Part shown: positions 16,998 through 26,111 of the stretch, one piece after another | Numbering within the stretch: position 1 is the stretch's first letter | How the letters are laid out: the number at the start of each line of letters is the position of its first letter | Assembly: GCF_000759345.1 (NCBI RefSeq) | Contig: NZ_JPZL01000002.1 | Coordinates: 496,001-560,000, forward strand | Length of the DNA: 64,000 nt | Source of the DNA: Litchfieldella xinjiangensis | GTDB taxonomy: Bacteria > Pseudomonadota > Gammaproteobacteria > Pseudomonadales > Halomonadaceae | Direction: 5' to 3' | The notes under the pieces: model-generated | Database searches by the model: none | What the model saw: the letters and a program-made list of their open reading frames with translations, nothing else | What the model was told of the DNA's origin: nothing | Program-made: the position numbers and the translations under genes

Positions 16998-18011
16998 TCA
17001 CTCGGGTGGCGTGGCCGGGCTGACCAATAGCGCCGCGCGGGCGCCGAGTTCGACCCGGGCATTGGGAAACACCACCGCGAGGGGGTGTTCGCCGACCACG
17101 CAATCGCCGGCCACGCTATCCCGGGCCAGGCGCGTGCCGGGGGCGAATTCGGTGAAGTTGGGCGTATCGTCGGCAAAGCACAGGGCGAAATCGTCGGCTT
17201 CACGCATCAGTTCGTGCTCGACGCGAAAGAACGCCATTCGCGATGCCTCGGCACCAGGCGGGTCACGCCCTTCTACCAATGCCTCGAGCAGTGCACCCAT
17301 CGGGCGCAGGGCGTCGAGATCATTTTCGCCGAATGGGGCGACCTTGCCCAGTTCCAGAGTAAACGCTTGGGCCTGATGGTAATGCTTGGAGTAATGCGAA
17401 AAGGTCCAGCTATGCCGATGCTGATGCAGCACTGCCTGGATTCCAGCGGCGGCCAGCCAGCGCCACTGCTCGCCTTCGATGCGGACATCGGCGAACGGCT
17501 CCACGGCGAATCGTGGGTAACGACTGTCGCGAATCGCCGTATGCATGTCGTAGTGCAGCCGGGGCAGGGGGTGACGTGCGTAGAAGCCATCGACGGCGTC
17601 CATCAATGCCTTTGCCCGCTGGGGCTCGTCACCGCTTTCGTCGAGGTCGCGTCGAAACAGTCGATTGAGATTGGTGGCGATGAAGCGTGTCTGGGCATGC
17701 ACGGCGGGAATGTTGCCCAGAATCACCAGCACCGGCGCCCCCAGGCGCAGCAAGCCAGCTTCCAAACGTGCCAGCAACTCGCCCAGCAGCTCGATGGGTG
17801 CTGTCTCGTTACCGTGGATCCCCACCGAGAGCACGCAAGCCCGCGCCTGAGGCTGAACGTGATCGGGCTCGAGTTCGAGGATACCCGCTGCGTGTACGCG
17901 ATACTGGCCGGCGGGTATTCGCCCCTTGTCGGCCTCGTCGAGGGTGCCGTCCGGGGAGCGGTCCAGCCAGTGTCCCAGCATGCCGAGGCGCTGCGTGTCA
18001 TTGGCTCGCAT
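16998..18011 (-). CDS. astE: Succinylglutamate desuccinylase
   Basis: 337 residues from the ATG complementary to 18009-18011; an in-frame ATG at 18026 would overlap the upstream gene. The zinc-hydrolase features of AstE are present: GIHGNETAPIELL near residue 60 with a zinc histidine and glutamate, NLNRLFRR, and the third ligand in HYDMHTAIRDSRYPRF. It releases succinate and glutamate from N-succinylglutamate, the last step of the arginine succinyltransferase pathway. No astCABD genes are in the window. The DUF1338 gene ends four bases upstream on the same strand, and a basic amino-acid importer lies downstream, which supports a role in arginine or ornithine use. Confidence 0.95.
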   Translation of the reverse strand: MRANDTQRLGMLGHWLDRSPDGTLDEADKGRIPAGQYRVHAAGILELEPDHVQPQARACVLSVGIHGNETAPIELLGELLARLEAGLLRLGAPVLVILGNIPAVHAQTRFIATNLNRLFRRDLDESGDEPQRAKALMDAVDGFYARHPLPRLHYDMHTAIRDSRYPRFAVEPFADVRIEGEQWRWLAAAGIQAVLHQHRHSWTFSHYSKHYHQAQAFTLELGKVAPFGENDLDALRPMGALLEALVEGRDPPGAEASRMAFFRVEHELMREADDFALCFADDTPNFTEFAPGTRLARDSVAGDCVVGEHPLAVVFPNARVELGARAALLVSPATPPE

Positions 18012-18015
18012 ATCT

Positions 18016-18837
18016 TTACCCGGCATGGGAAGTGCGTTGTCCGCTGTCGGTAGATTCGAAGATCTTGTCGGCACTGGCCGCCACGAAGCCCTGATAGAGC
18101 TTGCCATCGGCATCGCGATAGCGCTTGGCGAATTCGTAGTAACAGGTCGGGATCTCTTCGACCTGGCCTCCGGCAAAGGTGAATGGCTGGCGATCGGCCA
18201 GGGTCGAGCCCTGTTCAAGAAGCACCTCGGGCGAGCCCTTGATGCGTCCGCCGGATTCATTGATGCCCAGCCCCAGGGATTCGACCTTGGCGAGCACCTT
18301 CTCCAGGGTATCGAAGTGCTGGAAATGGTTGACGCTAATGGTGAAGTGGTTGGCACGAAGACCGATGATCGATAGCCAGGCGGCGTATTCACTCTCTTCC
18401 ATCAGGGTGCGGTAGTCGTCGAAGCTGGGCGCTTGCCACAGGCGCCCGGCCCACATCACGTCGGGGGTTTCCACACGCGACGGATCGATCTGGCCGACCA
18501 GGTCGTCGATGATGGACTGGGCGCGAGTCGAAAGTTCGCTGCACATCAGTTCCGACAGGAAGACCCTGGGCAGCCCCTCGGCGGGGGGAAGGTAGCCATA
18601 GGCACGAAGCTTCTTGGCCTCGAACGTATAGGGCTCGTAGCGTGTATAACCGAGCGCCAGCAGGTGGGGTTCGAGGGTGGCCAGGGTAATGGCGCCACGA
18701 TCGAAGGTACGAAAGGCGACATGATCGTTGACGATGGTCTCGCCGGCGTCGACGAAGGCATCATGAATTCGGCTGGCCTGGGGCGTCATGGCGGTGTAAT
18801 CGTCCCAAAGCCGCGAGAAAAACGTATCGATATCCAT
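18016..18837 (-). CDS. DUF1338 protein, putative 2-oxoadipate dioxygenase-like enzyme
   Basis: 273 residues of the short DUF1338 type, distantly VOC-like. From my knowledge of HglS (2-oxoadipate dioxygenase/decarboxylase), the metal ligands are two histidines and a glutamate, with an arginine four residues after the first histidine that contacts substrate. Here H39 and R43 (NDHVAFRTF), H164 (RANHFTISVNH) and E235 (YYEFAKRY) fit that set. It would be a non-haem iron enzyme acting on a 2-oxo acid. It is probably co-transcribed with astE, four bases downstream. HglS itself is longer, so the activity should be read as family-level only. Confidence 0.75.
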   Translation of the reverse strand: MDIDTFFSRLWDDYTAMTPQASRIHDAFVDAGETIVNDHVAFRTFDRGAITLATLEPHLLALGYTRYEPYTFEAKKLRAYGYLPPAEGLPRVFLSELMCSELSTRAQSIIDDLVGQIDPSRVETPDVMWAGRLWQAPSFDDYRTLMEESEYAAWLSIIGLRANHFTISVNHFQHFDTLEKVLAKVESLGLGINESGGRIKGSPEVLLEQGSTLADRQPFTFAGGQVEEIPTCYYEFAKRYRDADGKLYQGFVAASADKIFESTDSGQRTSHAG

Positions 18838-19158
18838 GGTCAGCCCTTTCCTCTTGTTGTTGCCCGTTTAGCCAGCAAGCGTCGGCCGGCAGGTGACCCT
18901 CACCTTCCCGGGCCGACCTCACGAGTACAAGTACCGGCGTCGAGCTGATGAAAAAGCCGGGTGCGAACGTGAAAAATCGCGTCATCGGGTTCGACAGGGT
19001 GAGCAGCCTGCTAGGCTGACGAGTCGATAAAATCGTTTCCTGGACACGAAATCATTCGCTTAACCCGCGGTGAGGCTTCGCTAGACTAGGCACCTGGACG
19101 AACCATTACGAACCGTATCGGCAATCCAACTCTCGCAAGAGTGACAAGGAGTGGCAGC
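18838..19158. other. Divergent intergenic region before wrbA
   Basis: This 321-base gap separates the DUF1338 gene from wrbA. I see no gene in it. It holds a candidate sigma-70 promoter for wrbA (19060-19087), a short inverted repeat CTCGCAAGAG (19133-19142) and the wrbA ribosome site AAGGAG. Confidence 0.6.
19060..19087 (+). promoter_or_regulatory. Candidate wrbA promoter
   Basis: TTAACC (19060-19065), 16 bases, then TAGACT (19082-19087), about 70 bases upstream of the wrbA start. This is a moderate match to sigma-70 elements. Confidence 0.4.
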
Positions 19159-19761
19159 ATGACAAAGGTATTGGTGCTTTATCATTCGATGTATGGACAT
19201 ATCGACACCATGGCCAAGGCGGTGGCCGAAGGCGCACGTCAGATCGACGGGGTCGAGGTCACTATCAAGCGTGTTCCTGAGACCATGGATCCCGAGACCT
19301 TTGCCAAGGCCGGAGGCAAGCAGGATTTCGATACGCCGGAAGCCCGCCCGGACGAGTTGGGCGATTATGACGGGATCATCTTCGGAACCCCGACTCGCTA
19401 TGGCAACATGACCGGGCAGATGCGCACCTTCCTCGACCAGACCGGTGCTCTGTGGGCCAAGGGCGCCCTGCGCGGCAAGGTGGGTAGCGTGTTCACCTCG
19501 ACAGGTACCGGTGGCGGTAACGAGACCACCGTTTTCACCTCCTGGACGACCCTGGCCCACCACGGCATGCTGATCGTCCCGATCGGCTACGGCATTCAGG
19601 AACAGTTCGATATTTCTGAAATGCACGGGGGCTCCCCGTATGGCGCTGCCACACTCGCGGGGCCTGACGGTTCACGCCAGCCCAGCGATCGCGAGCTCAA
19701 ACTGGCGCGCCTGCAGGGCGAGAGCGTCGCCAAGGTGGCGGCAGCGCTCAGCGCCAAGTAA
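19159..19761 (+). CDS. wrbA: NAD(P)H:quinone oxidoreductase WrbA
   Basis: 200 residues from ATG 19159 with AAGGAG seven bases upstream. The flavodoxin-like FMN phosphate loop is [10 protein letters not shown] (5-14). [14 protein letters not shown] near residue 80 is diagnostic of WrbA, as is the STGTGGGNE segment. WrbA is a tetrameric cytoplasmic FMN enzyme that reduces quinones by two electrons, avoiding semiquinones, often under stress or stationary-phase control. It stands alone, with a strong hairpin terminator at 19819-19846. Confidence 0.96.
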   Translation: MTKVLVLYHSMYGHIDTMAKAVAEGARQIDGVEVTIKRVPETMDPETFAKAGGKQDFDTPEARPDELGDYDGIIFGTPTRYGNMTGQMRTFLDQTGALWAKGALRGKVGSVFTSTGTGGGNETTVFTSWTTLAHHGMLIVPIGYGIQEQFDISEMHGGSPYGAATLAGPDGSRQPSDRELKLARLQGESVAKVAAALSAK

Positions 19762-19818
19762 TGGCAACGATGGGACAGTCCTTACACAGCGACTGACCAT
19801 GCAAGTGGCCATTCAAAT

Positions 19819-19846
19819 AAGACGCCCCGCTTCAGCGGGGCGTCTT
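19819..19846. terminator. Bidirectional terminator between wrbA and yihY
   Basis: Perfect 12-base stem AAGACGCCCCGC / GCGGGGCGTCTT with loop TTCA. On the minus strand the stem runs into TTATTTG, so it best serves the yihY-like gene, while also ending wrbA. Confidence 0.8.
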
Positions 19847-19878
19847 GCGTTGCGGGGCGGCGTCCACCTGAAACGATC

Positions 19879-20838
19879 CTACTGGCTTCGTCCCAGTGAA
19901 TCGGCCGCGTATGCGTCGCGTTTTCCCATGCGATTGCGCTGGCCGTGTGTGGTGTCATGTTTGGTCTGTTTTTCCATCTCGCTGTTGAGTTCGGCGCCCA
20001 TCAGTACGATGAACGCAGAGAGCCAGAACCACATCAGCAGAATGATGACCGCACCCAGGGAGCCGTAGGTTTCGTTGTAGCTGGCAAAATTGCGCACATA
20101 GAGCGAGAAACCGATCGAGCCGATGACCCACAGGACGACGGCCACCGTCGAGCCCGGACTCGTCCATTGCCAGCGCGGTTCCTGACGATCCGGCGCGTAG
20201 CGATAGAGCACGGCAAGCCCCACCATGACGACAGCCAGCAATAATGGCCAACGGGCGATATTGATTGCAGTGCCGATGACTCCGTCAAGGCCTAGAAGGT
20301 CGACCAGGACGGGGATGGCGGTGACGGTGCCCAGTGCGACGACCGTCATGACGATGCCGCCGGCGGTGAGCACCAACGTGAGCAGCGTTTTCTTGATCAT
20401 GCCGCGCTCATCGAGTTCGTCGTAGGCAATGTTCAGCCCTTCCATGAGGCCCTTGGTTCCCTTGGAGGAGCTATAGATCGCCAGCAAGATCCCGCCGATG
20501 GCTGCCAGGCTCATGCCCACACTGGCATCTTCGGTGGCTTGTTCGGCCTGTTGCGTGATCAGGTCGGCCGCCTGGCCGGGCAGCAGGTGGCTGACGTTCT
20601 CGATCTGCTGAGAAATTTCCTGTGGGTCGAAGACCAGTGCCCATACCGAGGTGATCGCCACAATGGCTGGAAAAATGGCCAGCAGCGCATAGAACGCCAC
20701 GCCGGCGGCAATGATGGGTATATGGTCCCGATCCATCTCGCCCTTGACTCGCTTGAGGATATCCCACCAGCCGCGTTTGGGAATCTGGCCTGGGCGATCG
20801 GCTTGGCGCCCATGCTCGGCCTGTGAGGTGTCCGTCAT
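19879..20838 (-). CDS. YihY/BrkB-family inner-membrane protein
   Basis: 319 residues with about six membrane helices. The N-terminal part includes AAGVAFYALLAIFPAIVAI near residues 45-63, the hallmark of the YihY/BrkB (formerly RNase BN-annotated) family, followed by SSSKGTKGLMEGLNIAYDE and SLGAVIILLMWFWLSAFIVL-like helices. The C-terminus is polar and charged. The molecular function of the family is not established; the former RNase BN name is wrong for it. It stands alone, convergent with wrbA across a shared terminator. Confidence 0.92.
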   Translation of the reverse strand: MTDTSQAEHGRQADRPGQIPKRGWWDILKRVKGEMDRDHIPIIAAGVAFYALLAIFPAIVAITSVWALVFDPQEISQQIENVSHLLPGQAADLITQQAEQATEDASVGMSLAAIGGILLAIYSSSKGTKGLMEGLNIAYDELDERGMIKKTLLTLVLTAGGIVMTVVALGTVTAIPVLVDLLGLDGVIGTAINIARWPLLLAVVMVGLAVLYRYAPDRQEPRWQWTSPGSTVAVVLWVIGSIGFSLYVRNFASYNETYGSLGAVIILLMWFWLSAFIVLMGAELNSEMEKQTKHDTTHGQRNRMGKRDAYAADSLGRSQ

Positions 20839-21004
20839 GTGTATTCACGTCCCGGTGTTGAAGTGACCTGATAGAAGGCATTTCCAATACCTATGCACTC
20901 AAGCTAGAACACTGGGCGAGCGAGAACCCCCTATTCTCACCAGGCGCTACAAAAAGCCGCGAAATGTAGGGCGGCGGAAACGTCCTGAAGCAAACGCAGG
21001 GCCT

Positions 21005-21033
21005 GCGCCCCCGGCCTGTGACCCGGGGGGCGC
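21005..21033 (-). terminator. GC-rich hairpin after the gluconolactonase-like gene
   Basis: GCGCCCCCGG (21005-21014) pairs with CCGGGGGGCGC (21023-21033) with one bulge, just past the stop of the minus-strand gene. There is no good T-run (GTTTGCTT further on), so its efficiency as a terminator is uncertain. Confidence 0.5.
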
Positions 21034-21053
21034 TAAGGAAGTGATGAGGAGGT

Positions 21054-22082
21054 TCAGGCACCGCGGGTGGCGGTATAGACCGTATAGACGGATTGGCTGG
21101 CCGTCATGAACAGGCGGTTGCGATTTTCGCCGGCGAAACACACGTTGGAGCAGACCTCGGGCAGAAGAACGCGGCCCAGCAGGTCGCCCTCCGGCGAGAA
21201 GACCACCACGCCATCGATGCCTTCGCCGCCGTTGGCGCTCGACCAGATATTGCCGTCCTGGTCGCAGGCCATGCCATCGAAGATCGTGTCTTCGCTGGTG
21301 ACGACCACCTGCCGGTCGCTGACGCTGCGACCGTCGTCGCCCAGCGTCCAGCGAATGATCCGGGCCGGCTCGTCGAAATGGGTCGGGGCGCTGTCGCTGG
21401 CATAGAACCCACTACCATCCGGCATCAGAACGATACCGTTGGGTTTATGAATGTCCTCGGTCAGCTTGATCGGCTCGTCAAGGCTGTCGTCGACATAATA
21501 GATGGCCGTCTCGAGCTCCAGCTCACGCTTCTTGCCTTCGTAATCGAAATGGGCGCCATAGCCTGGGTCGGTAAAGATCACACCGCCGGAGGGCAGGGCG
21601 ACCACGTCGTTGGGGGCATTCAGCGGCTTGTCCTGATAGCGCTCGGCGAGCACCGTGGTGCTGCCGTCCCACTCGTAGCGTAGAACCCGGGCGGGGTGAT
21701 GCTCGCATGAGACCAACCGGCCTTGATGATCGAACGTGTTGCCATTGGAATACCCGACGTTGTTCCTCAGCACGCTGACCTGCCCGGTAGCCTCATCCCA
21801 GCGCATCTGCTTGGCACGCGGGATGTCACTGAACACGACATAGCGTCCCACGGCGTTCCACGCCGGCCCCTCGGTCCATAACCCCCCGCTCCAATGGCGT
21901 TCCAGAGGGGTGTTGAAGATCATGTAATCGTTGAAACGGGGATCCTCGACCTTCCAGGCATCGATGGGATAACGATCGGGGGTGGGGCCCTTCGAGCCCT
22001 GGAAGGCAAACAACTGAGGTGACGTACCGACAGCGGCCAGGGCGGCCGTTGCCGAAAGGAACTGACGGCGTCCAAGTTTCAT
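21054..22082 (-). CDS. SMP-30/gluconolactonase-family protein, Tat-exported
   Basis: 342 residues from the ATG at 22082, chosen because it begins MKLGRRQFLSATAALAAVG, a twin-arginine signal (R5-R6), with cleavage expected near LFAFQ. The mature part is a six-bladed propeller of the SMP-30/LRE type: WTEGPAWN with the metal glutamate, NGNTFDHQGRLVSCEH, LNAPNDVV with the metal asparagine, and HKPNGIV with the second metal site. Relatives hydrolyse sugar lactones in the periplasm using a divalent cation. The substrate is not known. A LacI-type palindrome (22233-22244) lies upstream, which fits sugar control. Confidence 0.88.
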   Translation of the reverse strand: MKLGRRQFLSATAALAAVGTSPQLFAFQGSKGPTPDRYPIDAWKVEDPRFNDYMIFNTPLERHWSGGLWTEGPAWNAVGRYVVFSDIPRAKQMRWDEATGQVSVLRNNVGYSNGNTFDHQGRLVSCEHHPARVLRYEWDGSTTVLAERYQDKPLNAPNDVVALPSGGVIFTDPGYGAHFDYEGKKRELELETAIYYVDDSLDEPIKLTEDIHKPNGIVLMPDGSGFYASDSAPTHFDEPARIIRWTLGDDGRSVSDRQVVVTSEDTIFDGMACDQDGNIWSSANGGEGIDGVVVFSPEGDLLGRVLLPEVCSNVCFAGENRNRLFMTASQSVYTVYTATRGA

Positions 22083-22232
22083 GGGTCTGTCCTGGGATTG
22101 TTGCCTGATGGCGTTGTTGTGAGTGAAGCGAACCCGAAGGTGCCTCCAGGACAAAGGTAGAACCCAACCCATGAAAAGTCAGACATAGAGTCAAGGGCTC
22201 TCTTGGAGACTGCGTTCTTCACCGGCTATCAA

Positions 22233-22244
22233 GTAAGCGCTTAC
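22233..22244. promoter_or_regulatory. LacI-family-like operator
   Basis: The perfect palindrome GTAAGCGCTTAC has the central CG and arm pattern of LacI/GalR-family sites. It is 151 bases upstream of the gluconolactonase-like gene and 133 upstream of the chemoreceptor start. An outer pair CTATC (22226-22230) and GATAG (22251-22255) frames it. No LacI-type gene is in the window. Confidence 0.55.
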
Positions 22245-22376
22245 GCTGCCGATAGATTGGTGATTCAAGACTAACGTCGAATGACGGAGAGGGGAGCGAT
22301 GGCAGGCAGCGCAGCAATACTGAGACAGGAGGTAGTGCCGACCGGACATTCACTGACTCGGGTCGTGCGAGAAAAT

Positions 22377-23957
22377 ATGACTTCCACCAGCGGTTCCGAA
22401 TCATCGAGCTGGACGCTGAAGCAAAAGCTCTGGTTCACACTCGGACTGATGTGGCTCGTGATGATCGGCATCGTGGTCAGCATGGCCTGGCAGGGCCGGC
22501 AGGTCATGTACGAAGGGAGACAGCAAGCGCTGTTCAATACCGTCGGGATGGTCACTACCCTGCTGGGTGGCTACCAGGCGCGTGTCGAGACGGGTGAGCT
22601 TAGCCTCGAGCAAGCCCAGAGACTGGCTTTCGCCGACCTGGATGCCATGCGCTTCGGCGATGAGCGCGACAACTACGTCTTCGTTTTCGACGCGAATTCC
22701 ACCCTCGTCTATCACCCCCGGCGCGATCCAGGTACCAGCATGCGGGATTACCTGGATCCCAATGGCGTGGCCGTTTATCGAGAGCTTGCCAAGCTGGCGG
22801 ATCAAGGGGGGTATCTTCCTTATCATTCGCAGCGAAGTTCGGTGGATGATCCCACGCTGCAGGCCAAGCTGAGTTATGTCGAGCGCTTTGAGCCCTGGGG
22901 TTGGAACATGGCCGCCGGCGTCTATACCGACGACATTCAGGCCGCTTTTATTGGCAAGCTCTGGCAATACGCATTGGTTCTGCTGTGTGCCGGGGGGATC
23001 CTCACGGTGGCGTTCCTGCTGTTGATCCGCTCCGTCTATCGCAGCCTCGGCGGTGAGCCGTCTCAGGCGGCCAAGGTTGTCGAACGTATCGCCGATGGCG
23101 ACCTGACCCAGGAAGTCGTTTTGCGTCCGGGCGATCAATCGAGCCTGCTGTATGGCATCGAGCGCATGCGCCGTGAGCTGGCCAGTACCATTGCGCGAAT
23201 TCGTCAGTCGACCGAAGCGATCGATACCGATGCGAAAGACGTAGCCAGTGGCAGTGTGGATCTGGCCGCGCGTACCGAACAGCAATCGGCGTCACTGGTC
23301 GAGACTGCCGCAAGCATGGAAGAGCTGACCACCACCGTCAGTCAGAACGCCGAAAATGCCGACACCGCCAACCGTCTGGCTGCGCAAACCACCCAGTCCG
23401 TTGCCCAGGGGCAGGCGGTGATATCACAGGTCGTCACGACCATGGGCGGTATCCGCGAAAGCTCGGGGAAGATCGCCGATATCATCAGCTTGATCGATGG
23501 TATTGCCTTCCAGACCAACCTCCTTGCGCTTAACGCCTCCGTCGAAGCGGCAAGAGCCGGAGAGCAGGGCCGCGGGTTCGCCGTCGTTGCCAGCGAAGTG
23601 CGTAATCTGGCAGGTCGCTCGGCCCAGGCCGCCAACGATATCAAGGCACTGATCGAACGTTCGGTGAGTCAGGTCACGACCGGGGCGAAGCTGGTCGACG
23701 AAGCGGATACCGCCATGGCCACGATCCGGGACAGCGCTCAGCGCGTCAGTGACATCATGGGGGAAATCTCGGCCGCCTCGCACGAGCAGTCGGCGGGCAT
23801 CGAGCAGATCAACCACGCGGTCACGCAGATGGACCAGGTAACCCAGCAGAACGCAGCACTGGTGCAGCAGACGGCATCTGCGGCGGGGTCACTGGAGGCC
23901 CAGTCCGGCTCGCTTTCTCAGGCGGTAGGGCGCTTCAAGGTCAGCGGTACGTTCTGA
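22377..23957 (+). CDS. Methyl-accepting chemotaxis protein with single-Cache sensor
   Basis: 526 residues from ATG 22377; in-frame starts exist at 22281 and 22299, and none has a strong ribosome site. A first membrane helix (residues about 17-37) is followed by a periplasmic sCache_2-type domain with [11 protein letters not shown] and [10 protein letters not shown] second helix near 190-212, a HAMP linker (IADGDLT) and the signalling hairpin complete it. The hairpin tip sequence [20 protein letters not shown] is typical of class 40H-like receptors, with NAS in place of the usual NAA. It would report a small ligand, often an organic acid, to CheA/CheW. It is a single gene closed by a strong terminator. 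Confidence 0.94.
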   Translation: MTSTSGSESSSWTLKQKLWFTLGLMWLVMIGIVVSMAWQGRQVMYEGRQQALFNTVGMVTTLLGGYQARVETGELSLEQAQRLAFADLDAMRFGDERDNYVFVFDANSTLVYHPRRDPGTSMRDYLDPNGVAVYRELAKLADQGGYLPYHSQRSSVDDPTLQAKLSYVERFEPWGWNMAAGVYTDDIQAAFIGKLWQYALVLLCAGGILTVAFLLLIRSVYRSLGGEPSQAAKVVERIADGDLTQEVVLRPGDQSSLLYGIERMRRELASTIARIRQSTEAIDTDAKDVASGSVDLAARTEQQSASLVETAASMEELTTTVSQNAENADTANRLAAQTTQSVAQGQAVISQVVTTMGGIRESSGKIADIISLIDGIAFQTNLLALNASVEAARAGEQGRGFAVVASEVRNLAGRSAQAANDIKALIERSVSQVTTGAKLVDEADTAMATIRDSAQRVSDIMGEISAASHEQSAGIEQINHAVTQMDQVTQQNAALVQQTASAAGSLEAQSGSLSQAVGRFKVSGTF

Positions 23958-23989
23958 TTCCCAGAGGCGTTCGACTGACTTGTCCAAGC

Positions 23990-24027
23990 ATGACGGCCTG
24001 CCCGAAACGGCAGGCCGTCATTTTTTT
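23990..24027 (+). terminator. Rho-independent terminator of the chemoreceptor gene
   Basis: A 13-base perfect stem ATGACGGCCTGCC / GGCAGGCCGTCAT with loop CGAAAC is followed by a run of T. It is a textbook intrinsic terminator, 5 bases before the convergent dehydrogenase stop. Confidence 0.95.
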
Positions 24028-24032
24028 GACGA

Positions 24033-25106
24033 TCACTCGTTGATGGCGTCGGCTATGGCCTGGCCGAGGCGCTCGGTCGTGCCTTCGCCGCGAATGTCCG
24101 GCGTCAGCACGGCCGGGTCGGCCTGCTCAAGTACGGCCTCGATGGCGTCGACCATGGCCTTGCCGGCCTCGGGATAACCTAGGTGCTCGAGCATCATGGC
24201 GCCCGACCAGATCTGGCCGATGGGGTTGGCGATGCCACGTCCGGCGATGTCCGGGGCGCTGCCGTGGACCGGCTCGAACAGACTGGGGAAATGTCCCTCG
24301 GGATTGATGTTGGCTGAAGGCGCCACGCCGATGGTACCGGTACAGGCGGGACCGAGATCGGAGAGGATGTCGCCGAACAGGTTGCTGCCCACCACGACAT
24401 CGAACCAATCGGGATGCATGACGAAGTTGGCGGTGAGAATGTCGATGTGAAACTTGTCGACCGACACCTCGGGATACTCAGTGGCCATGGCCTCCACGCG
24501 CTCGTCCCAGTAGGGCATGGTGATCGAGATGCCATTGGACTTGGTCGCCGAGGTGAGCTTCTTGCGGGGGCGAGTGGCGGCCAGGTCGAAGGCGTACTTG
24601 AGCACACGGTCGACCCCGGTACGGGTCATCACGGTTTCCTGGATGACGACTTCACGCTCGGTGCCTTCGAACATCTTGCCGCCGATGCTCGAATACTCGC
24701 CCTCGGTATTCTCGCGCACCACATAGAAGTCGATATCGCCAGGCTTGCGGTCGGCCAAGGGGCTGCGAATCCCCGGCATCAGCCGACACGGGCGCAGGTT
24801 GATGTACTGATCGAAGCGACGCCGGAACTGCAGCAGCGAGCCCCACAGGGAAATGTGATCGGGCACCTTGTCGGGCCAGCCCACCGCGCCATAGAACAGG
24901 GCATCGAAATCCTTGAGCTGATCGAACCAGTCGTCGGGCAACATCTTGCCGTGCTCGAGGTAGTAATCGCAGTTGCCGAATTCGAAGGTCGTAAACTCGA
25001 GTGCGATATCGAAGCGCTTGGCGGCGGCCTCCAGGGCGCGTAGCCCTTCGGGCATCACCTCGTTGCCGATGCCGTCGCCGGCGATGACGGCGATGCGATG
25101 AGTCAT
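24033..25106 (-). CDS. Tartrate/D-malate dehydrogenase family enzyme (TtuC/DmlA type)
   Basis: 357 residues from ATG 25106 with GGAG upstream. It belongs to the isocitrate/isopropylmalate dehydrogenase superfamily: AGDGIGNEVMPEG at the N-terminus, LRPCRLMPGI near residue 110 with a substrate arginine, VVRENTEGEYSSIGG, and the NAD site EPVHGSAPDIAG. The TEGEYSSIGG loop is typical of tartrate dehydrogenase/D-malate dehydrogenase, which oxidise and decarboxylate hydroxy-dicarboxylates with NAD+ and a divalent metal. Its start overlaps the stop of the upstream hydrolase (ATGA), so the two are coupled. The pair is divergent from a LysR gene. The physiological substrate is unknown. Confidence 0.92.
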   Translation of the reverse strand: MTHRIAVIAGDGIGNEVMPEGLRALEAAAKRFDIALEFTTFEFGNCDYYLEHGKMLPDDWFDQLKDFDALFYGAVGWPDKVPDHISLWGSLLQFRRRFDQYINLRPCRLMPGIRSPLADRKPGDIDFYVVRENTEGEYSSIGGKMFEGTEREVVIQETVMTRTGVDRVLKYAFDLAATRPRKKLTSATKSNGISITMPYWDERVEAMATEYPEVSVDKFHIDILTANFVMHPDWFDVVVGSNLFGDILSDLGPACTGTIGVAPSANINPEGHFPSLFEPVHGSAPDIAGRGIANPIGQIWSGAMMLEHLGYPEAGKAMVDAIEAVLEQADPAVLTPDIRGEGTTERLGQAIADAINE

Positions 25107-26002
25107 GGTGTGTCTCTCCTGGTGTCTTCGTTGAAAAATTCGCGGATATGCGCGTACAGCGCATCCGGCGCTTCCTCGGGGATATAGTGGCCGCAGGGCA
25201 GCGCCTTGCCATCGACCTGCTCGGCCACAGCACGCCACTCGGCTAGGGGGTCGAAACAGCGCTCGATGATGCCGTGGCGGCCCCACAGGATGCGAACGGG
25301 GCAGCGGATGGTGCGACCGGCTTCGCGATCGGCACGATCATGCTCGAGATCGATGCCATTGGCGGCACGGTAGTCCTCGCACAGGGCATGGGCAGCCCCC
25401 GGCTGGGCCAGGCAGCGTTGATATTCAGCGATGGCTTCCGGCGCGAAGGCGTCGAGGCGCGCATGGCGGCCTCCCATGGTGCGCGTGACATAGGCTTCGG
25501 GCGAGGCCTCGATCAAGGTCTCGGGCAGCGGCGCCGGCTGGATCAGGAAGAACCAGTGGAAGTAGGCCGTGGCGAAGGTGCGATCGGTCTTCTCGTACAT
25601 GGCGAGCGTCGGTGCTATATCCAGCAGCATGAGCTTCTCGACGGCCTGGGGATGGTCCATCGTCAGGCGATGCCCGACGCGCCCACCGCGGTCGTGCCCG
25701 CACAGATAGAAGCGATCGAAGCCCAGCTCGGCCATCACGGCGACCTGATCCGCTGCCATGGCGCGCTTGCTGTAGTTGGCGTGATCCTCGTCACTCTTGG
25801 GTTTCGAGGAATCGCCGTAGCCACGCAGGTCGGTCGCCACGACGGTGTAATGCTGCGCCAGGCGTTCGGCGAGCTCATGCCAGATGACGTGGGTCTGGGG
25901 ATGCCCGTGCAACAGCAGCAACGGGGGACCCTCGCCTTTGATCCTCCCCTGAATATGAACGGCGTTCACATCCAGCTCGAAGCTGCGATACCCCTCGAAC
26001 AT
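25103..26002 (-). CDS. Alpha/beta hydrolase of the haloacetate (fluoroacetate) dehalogenase type
   Basis: 299 residues, the usual length for fluoroacetate dehalogenases. Active-site residues known from those enzymes all occur at near-identical spacing: nucleophile D104 with R105 and R108 (GHDRGGRVGHR), acid D128, H149-W150 that cradle the halide (AYFHWFF), Y210 and general base H271 (GHYIPEE). Oxyanion LHGHPQTH is at 31-38. Such enzymes turn haloacetates into glycolate and halide by way of an aspartyl ester; some family members are general epoxide or ester hydrolases. It is coupled by overlap to the tartrate/malate-type dehydrogenase. Function is a strong family-based inference, not proof. 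Confidence 0.85.
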   Translation of the reverse strand: MFEGYRSFELDVNAVHIQGRIKGEGPPLLLLHGHPQTHVIWHELAERLAQHYTVVATDLRGYGDSSKPKSDEDHANYSKRAMAADQVAVMAELGFDRFYLCGHDRGGRVGHRLTMDHPQAVEKLMLLDIAPTLAMYEKTDRTFATAYFHWFFLIQPAPLPETLIEASPEAYVTRTMGGRHARLDAFAPEAIAEYQRCLAQPGAAHALCEDYRAANGIDLEHDRADREAGRTIRCPVRILWGRHGIIERCFDPLAEWRAVAEQVDGKALPCGHYIPEEAPDALYAHIREFFNEDTRRDTP

Positions 26003-26030
26003 GGCTCTCTCCGAATCCGTGTGCGTCTTA

Positions 26031-26050
26031 CGACAGTCTAGCGTCTGTCG
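26031..26050. promoter_or_regulatory. Inverted repeat in the LysR/dehalogenase divergent promoter region
   Basis: CGACAG (26031-26036) and CTGTCG (26045-26050) form a perfect dyad eight bases apart, 29 bases upstream of the hydrolase start and 62 upstream of the LysR start. It is a reasonable LysR-type site. Confidence 0.45.
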
Positions 26051-26111
26051 AACGGTAGATATTCAGGCTAAAGTGAAAGTTATTGTTGCGTATAAGTTGA
26101 GAATAAACGGC

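Noticed and set aside
17085-18053. 322-codon plus-strand frame opposite astE
   Set aside because: It is antisense to a gene with clear family motifs, has no ribosome site or recognisable domain, and is explained by high GC content.
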